Shown here in pieces: positions 4,959 to 10,774 of a DNA stretch of 12,061 nucleotides (its first letter is position 1; every line of letters starts with the position of its first letter). The notes below the pieces were generated by a model. The model made no database searches. It saw nothing but the letters and a program-made list of their open reading frames with translations, and was not told where the DNA came from. A program made the translations under genes and the position numbers. Source of the stretch: Deltaproteobacteria bacterium (GTDB lineage: Bacteria > Desulfobacterota > Dissulfuribacteria > Dissulfuribacterales > JALVPX01); contig JALVPX010000171.1 of NCBI GenBank assembly GCA_027031565.1, positions 1-12,061 on the forward strand, read 5' to 3'.

Positions 4959-6990
4959 AAATTTTCATATCATCTAACTTATATTTACGTATTTTGCGCC
5001 TTAAAGTGTCTTTGGATATGCCAAGCTCTTTGCACGTGGCGAGCTTTTTCCATCTATTACGCTCCAGGGCGTTCAGTATAGCCCGCTTTTCGATCTCTTC
5101 CAGACTCATGGGGCGGCCAAGCCCCAAGGCTGCAGTGTCTGTAAGGTCATGGGGTGCATTAAAGGGCTCTGGCAGGTGTTCTGGCCGGATAAAGGCCTCA
5201 TGGCATAAAATAAAGGCATATTCGATTATATTCTCGAGTTCCCTTATGTTTCCAGGATATTGGTGCCTCATCAAAAGATCAAGCGCTTCATCTGTGATAC
5301 CGAGAATTTCTTTGCCTTTTTCTGCGTTGAATTTCTCGATGAAATGTTGAACTAGCAACGGTATGTCTTCAAGGCGCTCACGCAGCGGGGGCAGGGCTAT
5401 CTTTACGACATTCAGCCTGTAAAAGAGGTCTTCTCTAAACAACCCCTCTTTCACCAAGGCGGCCAGATCCCTGTTTGTGGCAGCCAGAATCCTAACATCT
5501 GCTTCAACAGTCTTGTCGCTACCCAGGGGTTGATAGGCCTTCTCTTGTAAGACCCGTAAAAGTTTTACTTGCAGAGACGGGGAAATGTCACCTATTTCAT
5601 CCAAGAAGATGGTGCCTCCCTGAGCTGCTGCAAAACGTCCCTGCCTATCCCTTTTTGCATCGGTAAATGCACCGGCCTTGTAGCCGAAAAGTTCCGATTC
5701 CAGCAAGGTATCAGGTAGTGCCCCGCAATTGACAGCCACAAAGGGGCCTTTGCGTCTGGGACTTATTGTGTGGATGGCTCTTGCTATCAACTCCTTTCCC
5801 GTACCGCTTTCTCCCAGGATCAGCACATTGCTGTCACTGCGGGCGATGTCAGGAAGAATATCAAAGATCTGCCGCATGGCCTTGCTTTTGCTGATTATGT
5901 CTCCAAAGGTGTAACGCTGGTTTAGCTGCTTGCGCAAGGCGTTAAGGGCGCTCAAGTCCCTAAAAGTTTCCACGCCGCCAATCACATTGCCCATATCATC
6001 GAGCAACGGGGAAGCGCTTATGCTCACTGGCACCCGTTTACCGTCAAGTCTTTCAAAGATGACCGAACGGTTGTGGACAGGCACCCCGCTCCTGATGGTC
6101 TGGGCAATCGGGCATTTTTCTCCGCATATGCTTGAATGAAAAATTTCATGACAGAATTTGCCTCGGGCCTCCTCCTGAGAATACCCCGTGATCCTTTCTG
6201 CAGCAGCATTGAAAGAGGTGATCCTCCAGTCCTTGTCTACAGCAAACACTCCATCTGCGATATTATCGAGTATCATCTGGCCTTGTAAGAAGTCGGTGAT
6301 GTTCCTGAAGGTTTCGACACCCCCTGCTACATCGCCCATAACATTAAAATAAGGAGAGGTGCTGATGGTGACCGGGACCTTTGTGCCGTCCTTCTTGGTG
6401 ATAAAGGCTATATGACTTCGAATAGTGCGGCACTCCTTGATGCTTTTGGCAAGGATACAGCCAGTGCCGCACAAATTGGAATCGAAGATCTCTTTGCAAG
6501 GCCTGCCCAGCACTTCCTTGGCAGACCAGCCTGTAATATCTTCAGCAGCCTTGTTAAAAGAAGTGATCACAAAATTGTCATCAACAGTGAACAGTCCATC
6601 AGGGATATTCTCAACAAGTAAATCAGAAGGTATCGGCACCAGAGGGGCTGGTTTCAGTGATAAGATCATCCATGGTTCGCCATCCTGCCCGCTCAAACGG
6701 AAGGCACAAATATATAAAGGAATACTCTCAAGTTCTGCGCCATCTTTCTTAATAAACAGTTTGTTGTTCAAAGTGGACTCGCCCTTGCGCAATTTATCAA
6801 TAAAAGGGCCGAGATTTTTGCCTTCGAGCAACTCTGTGACAGGTCTGCCAATCAGTTTGTCAGCAGCATGGCCGAAGAAGGCCGAAGCCTCTAGATTAAG
6901 GTGGGTAACCTTCAGGTCGCTATCTATCAGTAAATACGTGCTAATGAAGCCCTTGATTAATGAGGGCAAGTTTGCGTGGTCAATATTCAT
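4957..6990 (-). CDS. Sigma-54-dependent activator with three PAS sensor domains
   Basis: A 677-residue enhancer-binding protein. PAS domains lie at about residues 10-112, 124-232 and 238-346. The sigma-54 AAA+ domain covers about 360-600 with Walker A GESGTGKE (393-400), Walker B GTIFLDEIGD (459-468), REDLFYRLNV (519-528) and YPGNIRELEN (578-587). A Fis-type helix-turn-helix is at about 640-672. No receiver domain is present, so sensing is direct through the PAS domains. PAS2 and PAS3 share the same cysteine pattern C-x8-C-x3-C (C165/C174/C178 and C280/C289/C293) within (K/H)EIF…CG-x2-C, which suggests a bound metal, Fe-S cluster or redox switch. The sigma-54 contact loop reads GAFTDA instead of GAFTGA at 440-445, a variant I recall in other deltaproteobacterial members. 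It lies between and probably regulates the two nrfD cassettes, although no good -24/-12 promoter was found in the window. The ATG at 6990 is the likely start. Confidence 0.93.
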   Translation of the reverse strand: MNIDHANLPSLIKGFISTYLLIDSDLKVTHLNLEASAFFGHAADKLIGRPVTELLEGKNLGPFIDKLRKGESTLNNKLFIKKDGAELESIPLYICAFRLSGQDGEPWMILSLKPAPLVPIPSDLLVENIPDGLFTVDDNFVITSFNKAAEDITGWSAKEVLGRPCKEIFDSNLCGTGCILAKSIKECRTIRSHIAFITKKDGTKVPVTISTSPYFNVMGDVAGGVETFRNITDFLQGQMILDNIADGVFAVDKDWRITSFNAAAERITGYSQEEARGKFCHEIFHSSICGEKCPIAQTIRSGVPVHNRSVIFERLDGKRVPVSISASPLLDDMGNVIGGVETFRDLSALNALRKQLNQRYTFGDIISKSKAMRQIFDILPDIARSDSNVLILGESGTGKELIARAIHTISPRRKGPFVAVNCGALPDTLLESELFGYKAGAFTDAKRDRQGRFAAAQGGTIFLDEIGDISPSLQVKLLRVLQEKAYQPLGSDKTVEADVRILAATNRDLAALVKEGLFREDLFYRLNVVKIALPPLRERLEDIPLLVQHFIEKFNAEKGKEILGITDEALDLLMRHQYPGNIRELENIIEYAFILCHEAFIRPEHLPEPFNAPHDLTDTAALGLGRPMSLEEIEKRAILNALERNRWKKLATCKELGISKDTLRRKIRKYKLDDMKI

Positions 6991-7007
6991 AAAGGCTTAT
7001 TTTGCTC

Positions 7008-7077
7008 CCTGTTTTGGCGTTTTCTTTACAAGAAGATAAGCGTTTTGCCTAGTTTTTTAAAGGGTCCCCAAAACAGG
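7008..7077. repeat. Long-range inverted repeat CCTGTTTTGG / CCAAAACAGG
   Basis: Two perfect 10-base complementary arms lie at 7008-7017 and 7068-7077. With one base inserted in the left copy the match extends to GCTCC(C)TGTTTTGG. The 60-base centre spacing just upstream of the activator start would suit a paired operator or enhancer element. The function is inferred. Confidence 0.4.
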
Positions 7078-7211
7078 AGCTGCCAAAGAAGAAAAACAGA
7101 CCTTTTGGGCCTGGTGTGTAATAATTAGGAAAAAAAATCACCTTTTTTTGTTTTTAAGGTTGTAATTATCTGTAAATAGCTGTGGTATTTTCTATTTGCT
7201 ACTTTTATCAC

Positions 7212-7234
7212 TTGACACTGAATGCACATTCAGT
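7212..7234 (+). promoter_or_regulatory. TTGACA box overlapping a perfect palindromic operator
   Basis: TTGACA at 7212-7217 is a consensus -35. A perfect 8-base-arm palindrome ACTGAATG-CA-CATTCAGT fills 7217-7234, where the spacer would be. The -10 is weak (TAAGTT at 7234-7239). The arrangement is typical of a repressor site covering a promoter, and TGAATG-N2-CATTCA resembles sites of TetR-type repressors. It lies 94 bases before the Fe-S protein start. Confidence 0.45.
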
Positions 7235-7327
7235 AAGTTTGTTCAGTTAAGCGCAAACGGTACCGGCAAGTGAACTGATGCCAGAACAGAAACAAAATTT
7301 CAATTATCAAAGGATTTGGAGTTTGCC

Positions 7328-8080
7328 ATGAAAATAGACGAACTGAAGAAGATGAAAAATGAGGGCGTTGAACATCTCCCATCGGAAGAAAGACGAAATT
7401 TTTTGCGGATGGGCCTGCTTGTAACAGGTGTTTTTGCAGGGGGAACGGTTCTTTCTTTGCGCTCCGCTTATCCTGTCCGGGCTGCAATAGAGGGGCTGGT
7501 GCTGAAAAACTACCCCTACAAGCCTCATTACAGCATGGTAATGAGGCTTGATCGGTGTATTGATTGTGAGCGATGCAAAGAGGCTTGTGCCAAAACCAAT
7601 AACGTACCCTCTTATGGCTACAGGACAACGATTCTTGAAAGAGAGTTGCCAATTGGTCCAGACGAAAAAATGAGACAATTTATGCCGGTACTGTGTAACC
7701 ACTGCAATCAGCCACCGTGCGTTAGGGTTTGTCCTACCAAGGCTACATTTAAGGATAAAAAAACAGGTATAGTAATGATGGAGTACAAAAAGTGCATAGG
7801 CTGCAAGACCTGTATGGCGGCCTGTCCCTACAATGCTCGTTACTTCAATGAGGAAAAAAGAGCGATAGACAAGTGCAACTTCTGTATTGATACCCGCCTG
7901 GCTAAAGGGGAGAAACTGACTGCCTGCGCGGCAGCATGTCCTGCTGATGTTCGTATCTTTGGGGACCTGTCAGATCCCGACAGCAGGGTGTACAAGCTTG
8001 TTCATGATCCAGACAGGGTTACTTGGGTCTTGCGCCCGGAAACAGGTGCCAGACCAAATGTTTTTTATACCCAGGGTTAA
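7328..8080 (+). CDS. Tat-exported periplasmic ferredoxin-like protein with four [4Fe-4S] sites (DsrO/NrfC/PsrB type)
   Basis: A 250-residue electron-transfer protein. A twin-arginine signal RRNFLRMG at residues 22-29 followed by a hydrophobic stretch sends it folded to the periplasm. Sixteen cysteines form four cluster motifs: C77/C80/C83/C87, C123/C126/C131/C135, C156/C159/C162/C166 and C183/C186/C200/C204. This is the layout of the DmsB/PsrB/NrfC/DsrO family, whose members pass electrons between an NrfD-type membrane subunit and a cytochrome or molybdenum partner. I chose the ATG at 7328 because GGAG lies six bases upstream. A TTG at 7316 is in frame but unsupported. The next gene is a triheme cytochrome c 45 bases downstream, and an nrfD follows in the next unit, so the DsrO role within a DsrJOP-like module fits best. 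No molybdopterin subunit gene is nearby. The precise partner is inferred. Confidence 0.93.
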   Translation: MKIDELKKMKNEGVEHLPSEERRNFLRMGLLVTGVFAGGTVLSLRSAYPVRAAIEGLVLKNYPYKPHYSMVMRLDRCIDCERCKEACAKTNNVPSYGYRTTILERELPIGPDEKMRQFMPVLCNHCNQPPCVRVCPTKATFKDKKTGIVMMEYKKCIGCKTCMAACPYNARYFNEEKRAIDKCNFCIDTRLAKGEKLTACAAACPADVRIFGDLSDPDSRVYKLVHDPDRVTWVLRPETGARPNVFYTQG

Positions 8081-8125
8081 CGAGTAAACATATACAAAGA
8101 CTTATTTAGTAGTGAGGATAAAAAA

Positions 8126-8539
8126 ATGAGAGATAAAACTTCATTCATATTGGCTGGGTTGATTGCGATGGCCTTGATGTTCTCTTTTGCTGTATATAAA
8201 GGTTGGGCAGAAACAGACGAAGAAGAGGAGCATGGTGGCACCATAATTTATACTGAGCCTGTTAAGGCAGTGCTCTTTGATCATCAATTTCATTTAGATC
8301 AAGGGCTTGAATGCGACAGCTGCCACGATGACATATTTGAAGAGGCTACAGGTACAGCAGAGGAGAATGGTGATTTCAATATGCAGGCCCTGTACGATGG
8401 CAAATATTGTGGTGCATGTCACGATGGTGAAACTGCCTTTGCTTCAAATACCCGGTGTGCAACATGCCACATAGGTGTGAAGGGATTCAACAGGATGCAC
8501 AAAGTAGAGGGTGGTGGAGAAGGCAAGGAACATCATTAA
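8126..8539 (+). CDS. c7-type triheme cytochrome c
   Basis: A 137-residue periplasmic cytochrome. Residues 5-28 form a hydrophobic signal sequence or membrane anchor, followed by an acidic linker (DEEEE). Three CxxCH heme-attachment motifs are present: C63-H67, C95-H99 and C111-H115. Histidines H53 and H56 in VLFDHQFH, and a downstream H125, are likely sixth ligands. The order VLFDHxxH…CxxCH…GKYCGACHDGETAF…CxxCH matches the c(7)-type triheme domain. The GAGGAT ribosome site lies six bases before the ATG. It is co-transcribed with the Fe-S protein gene and closed by a strong terminator. It probably exchanges electrons with the Fe-S protein, comparable to DsrJ in DsrMKJOP, although the heme-binding sequence is c7-like rather than DsrJ-like. 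The absence of a clear cleavage motif means it may stay membrane-anchored. Confidence 0.92.
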   Translation: MRDKTSFILAGLIAMALMFSFAVYKGWAETDEEEEHGGTIIYTEPVKAVLFDHQFHLDQGLECDSCHDDIFEEATGTAEENGDFNMQALYDGKYCGACHDGETAFASNTRCATCHIGVKGFNRMHKVEGGGEGKEHH

Positions 8540-8603
8540 TTATGCCCAAACGGGTTAACGGTAGTCTTTGGCCGCCCTTATTATAATCCTTTTGTAAAAA
8601 AGT

Positions 8604-8654
8604 AAGCCAGCCTCTTATAGCGGTGTTTAAAAAGGGGCTGGCTTAATGATTTTT
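8604..8654 (+). terminator. Rho-independent terminator after the triheme cytochrome gene
   Basis: AAGCCAGCCTCTT (8604-8616) pairs with AAGGGGCTGGCTT (8632-8644) through 13 pairs including one U-G. It is followed after five bases by TTTTT (8650-8654). It ends the Fe-S/cytochrome operon and separates it from the nrfD paralogue 2 unit. Confidence 0.85.
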
Positions 8655-8719
8655 GAGAATTCCCGTTTCCTAACTCGTCAATTATATCCCTTTTAGACAT
8701 TCCGAAAAAAATTCACAAA

Positions 8720-8754
8720 AATTGTCATTTTTGTTTTCCAATTTCTTGACAATT
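8720..8754 (+). promoter_or_regulatory. AATTGTCA / TGACAATT inverted repeat over the -35 region
   Basis: AATTGTCA at 8720-8727 and its complement TGACAATT at 8747-8754 are 19 bases apart, and the right arm covers the -35 box. This places a possible operator directly over the promoter. Further AATTGTCA copies lie at 4025-4032 and 4673-4680 beside the other cassette. Confidence 0.35.
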
Positions 8755-8774
8755 ACAATTTCCTATTTTATATA
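8746..8774 (+). promoter_or_regulatory. Near-consensus sigma-70 promoter for the nrfD paralogue 2 unit
   Basis: TTGACA (8746-8751), a 17-base spacer, and TATATA (8769-8774) form a strong vegetative-type promoter. It lies about 175 bases upstream of the small membrane protein start, leaving a long leader. Its presence after a strong terminator shows that the second cassette is a separate transcription unit. Confidence 0.7.
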
Positions 8775-8820
8775 AATCTTAACTTACTAAAGTTTAGCAT
8801 GCCACGCTAAAACCCATGTT

Positions 8821-8949
8821 AAAAGGAGGTGGTGCCTAGTGTTTGCATAGCTTCACATCCAGGACTCAAGCAATATCAATAATATTTTCGAAAATCTAAA
8901 CATTCTTGAAACTTTGCTCAGCCGCCATCTGGGCAAAAAGGGGGATTTT
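8821..8949 (+). other. Leader with strong ribosome site and an amber-interrupted frame
   Basis: AAAAGGAGGTGGT at 8821-8833 is a near-perfect Shine-Dalgarno sequence. The GTG nine bases on (8839) is followed by only TTT GCA and then TAG (8848-8850). After this amber codon the same frame stays open for 33 codons and runs straight into the ATG at 8950. It may be a minimal leader peptide, a lost start of a longer protein, or chance. Confidence 0.35.
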
Positions 8950-9069
8950 ATGAAGGGTGTTATTTTTTTAACTTGCTGGATTGGTTGTGCGGTCCTTCAC
9001 ACCATTTATGACTTGAAGCTTAAGCCTGTATTGAAGGAAAAGCTTCAGGAGTGGAGGGAAGATTACTAG
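8950..9069 (+). CDS. 39-residue single-helix membrane protein preceding nrfD paralogue 2
   Basis: A short protein that I cannot assign to a family. Residues 3-20 (GVIFLTCWIGCAVLHTIY) form one transmembrane helix with two cysteines (C9, C13). Residues 21-39 form a charged tail containing KLKPVLKEKLQEWREDY, probably an amphipathic helix. The ATG at 8950 is preceded by an AAGGGGGA ribosome site. It lies 57 bases before nrfD paralogue 2 in the same transcription unit, matching the position of the 70-residue membrane protein before nrfD paralogue 1. It may be an accessory subunit of the NrfD complex. This is inferred from position only. It is easily missed because of its length. Confidence 0.65.
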   Translation: MKGVIFLTCWIGCAVLHTIYDLKLKPVLKEKLQEWREDY

Positions 9070-9126
9070 TCTTCGCTGAAAGGCGAAATCAAAAATCAGA
9101 AATTTTTAGGGAAAGGAGATAGTCCT

Positions 9127-10320
9127 GTGTTTGAAAAAATTGTTGCAACAGTTGCTCCTGAACGGGGGCTGGCCGTTACTACTTCTAGGGCCTACAATAC
9201 AGCTATTGCATTGATGGGCTTTTTGGCAGCCGTTGGCGTAGCATTTGGGATTCACGCTTTTTTTGCGGGCCATGAACACGTTTACGGGGTCACCAGGGAA
9301 GTGCCCTGGGGGCTTTTGATTGCTACCTACGTATTTTTTGTCGTCACTTCCACTGGTTTGTGCCTGGTTTCCTCCATCGGGCACGTATTCGGCGTGCAGG
9401 CCCTTATGCCTATTGCCAAAAGATCAGTCTTTCTTGCCATTGCCACTATCGTAAGCGGATTTCTGGTAATTGCCTTTGAGATAGAGAATCCATGGCGTAT
9501 GGCCATATATAATGTTATCAGTCCCAACTTGACCTCAAACATTTGGTGGATGGGGACCCTTTATGGCGCATACCTCTTTTTCATGCTGATCGAGTTTGCC
9601 TTGCTTCAGATGGAACGGCATAAGATTGCTGGTCTCTTCGGACTCATGGGTGTTGTTTCTGGTATCGCCGCCCACAGCAACCTTGGAGCTGTTTTTGGCC
9701 TTCTTAATGCCAGGGAATTCTGGCATGGTCCCTACATGCCCATCTACTTTATCGCTTCAGCCATGCTTTCAGGATGTGCCGCTGTCATGTTTTTTACCTG
9801 GCTGGCCTATAAGACCAACGGCTGGGAGATGGATGAATCTCTGAAAAAGGCCTTGTCTGTGACTGCAAAGCTAGGTCTGCTTCTTATCTGCGTCTTGGCA
9901 TTCTTTGATACATGGAAGGTCATGTCTGGCATTGCAGGCCATCCCCCTGGAAAATATGAGGCCACTATGGAATTGATCAAAGGTGGATATGCCACGAACT
10001 TCTGGTTGGGAGAGGTCGGCCTGGGTATGGCCATTCCGTTCCTCATATTGCTCTTTACAAGGTTCAGGAGCACCACGGCCATGTTCCTTGCCGGCGGCCT
10101 GGGCATTATCGGCATTTTCTTCATGCGCTACGACCTCGTGGTCGTTGGTCAGATCGTGCCCCATTTCCACGGCATGCATATTGTCGATATCCCGCACCTC
10201 TATTCTTATGCTCCTACCCTGCATGAAATCATGGTGAGCCTGGGTGGTGTCGGTTTATGTGGAATGCTCTATTTGATGGGCGAAAAGCTATTCAGGGGCC
10301 ATTTGTCTGAGGTGCACTGA
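9127..10320 (+). CDS. NrfD/PsrC-family quinol-interacting integral membrane protein, paralogue 2
   Basis: A 397-residue protein with about ten membrane helices. Conserved segments are FAGHEHVYGVTREVPWGLLI near 46-65 and NVISPNLTSNIWWMG near 129-143, almost identical to paralogue 1. NrfD-type proteins hold the quinol site of Psr, Nrf, Dsr and alternative-complex-III enzymes and pass electrons to an Fe-S subunit. The Tat Fe-S protein at 7328-8080 is the obvious partner. The GTG start at 9127 has a good AAAGGAGA ribosome site seven bases before it. The merR paralogue 2 starts directly after its TGA, so the two are translationally coupled. In the DsrMKJOP comparison it takes the DsrP role. Whether it oxidises or reduces menaquinone cannot be told from sequence. 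Confidence 0.92.
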   Translation: MFEKIVATVAPERGLAVTTSRAYNTAIALMGFLAAVGVAFGIHAFFAGHEHVYGVTREVPWGLLIATYVFFVVTSTGLCLVSSIGHVFGVQALMPIAKRSVFLAIATIVSGFLVIAFEIENPWRMAIYNVISPNLTSNIWWMGTLYGAYLFFMLIEFALLQMERHKIAGLFGLMGVVSGIAAHSNLGAVFGLLNAREFWHGPYMPIYFIASAMLSGCAAVMFFTWLAYKTNGWEMDESLKKALSVTAKLGLLLICVLAFFDTWKVMSGIAGHPPGKYEATMELIKGGYATNFWLGEVGLGMAIPFLILLFTRFRSTTAMFLAGGLGIIGIFFMRYDLVVVGQIVPHFHGMHIVDIPHLYSYAPTLHEIMVSLGGVGLCGMLYLMGEKLFRGHLSEVH

Positions 10321-10737
10321 ATGTTTGGGTCCCTTGAGCACACTACCCTGGAGGACCAGATGCAGACAAAAAGCTCGGGTAAAAAGGCTACCGGCCCGCT
10401 GAAATCAAGCTGCCCGGTGTTCCCAATAGGTGTGGCAGCCAAGATGTTGGGCGTTCATCCCAGAACACTGCGGATCTATGAAAGCGAAGGACTGCTGCGC
10501 CCAAAATATCACGGGCCCAGGCGTCTGTTCTCGCAAAATGACATACAATGGGTGATCTGTTTAAGATCAATGATCCATGATGAGGGCATAAGCATTCCAG
10601 GAGTGAAAAAGCTGCTGGACTTGGCGCCATGTTGGGAGATCATGGATTGTCCGCCCGAGATCCATGAAACATGTGAGGCAAAGGTGGACAGATCGAAAAC
10701 CGGTCAGCAATGTGTCAATTGCGGCCATGTACTTTGA
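10321..10737 (+). CDS. MerR-family regulator with C-terminal Cys tail, paralogue 2
   Basis: A 138-residue protein with a MerR-type HTH over about residues 34-101 (FPIGVAAKMLGVHPRTLRIY, then RRLFSQNDIQW). The tail carries C104-W-x4-C110, C118 and C131-x2-C134, more cysteines than paralogue 1, arranged as possible metal or Fe-S ligands. The effector domain of classical MerR proteins is missing. The HTH and the following helix (ICLRSMIHDEGISIPGVKKL) are clearly homologous to paralogue 1. The ATG directly follows the nrfD stop with GAGGTG inside the nrfD end. An ATG at residue 14 is an alternative start. It is the last gene of its unit, closed by a terminator. It is probably an autoregulator of the cassette, inferred from position. 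Confidence 0.88.
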   Translation: MFGSLEHTTLEDQMQTKSSGKKATGPLKSSCPVFPIGVAAKMLGVHPRTLRIYESEGLLRPKYHGPRRLFSQNDIQWVICLRSMIHDEGISIPGVKKLLDLAPCWEIMDCPPEIHETCEAKVDRSKTGQQCVNCGHVL

Positions 10738-10744
10738 ACAACGA

Positions 10745-10772
10745 GGCGGCCTTTCCAGAAGGCCGCCCTTTT
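10745..10772 (+). terminator. Rho-independent terminator after merR paralogue 2
   Basis: GGCGGCCTT (10745-10753) and AAGGCCGCC (10759-10767) form a 9-bp GC-rich stem with loop TCCAG, followed by CTTTT. It sits between convergent genes. On the minus strand no T-run follows, so it serves the plus-strand unit. Confidence 0.85.
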
Positions 10773-10774
10773 AA

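Larger units (their letters stand above)
6991..7327. other. Divergent control region between the activator gene and the Fe-S protein gene
   Basis: No gene was seen in these 337 bases. The region must hold the promoters for the leftward activator gene and the rightward Fe-S/cytochrome operon. It contains the inverted repeat CCTGTTTTGG (7008-7017) with CCAAAACAGG (7068-7077), and the palindrome ACTGAATG-CA-CATTCAGT (7217-7234) overlapping a TTGACA box (7212-7217). A GG-N10-GC sigma-54 signature was searched for by eye and not found. Confidence 0.55.

Noticed and set aside
6425..7039. 204-codon plus-strand frame opposite the activator gene
   Set aside because: It lies antisense to the well-supported PAS domains, and its composition is that of a shadow frame.
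7182..7200. TGGTATTTTCTATTTGCT upstream of the Fe-S gene as a sigma-54 promoter
   Set aside because: There are 12 bases between GG and GC, so the spacing is wrong for sigma-54.
7316..7327. TTG start four codons upstream for the Fe-S protein
   Set aside because: The ATG at 7328 has a GGAG site at ideal distance, and the TTG would put that site inside the coding region.
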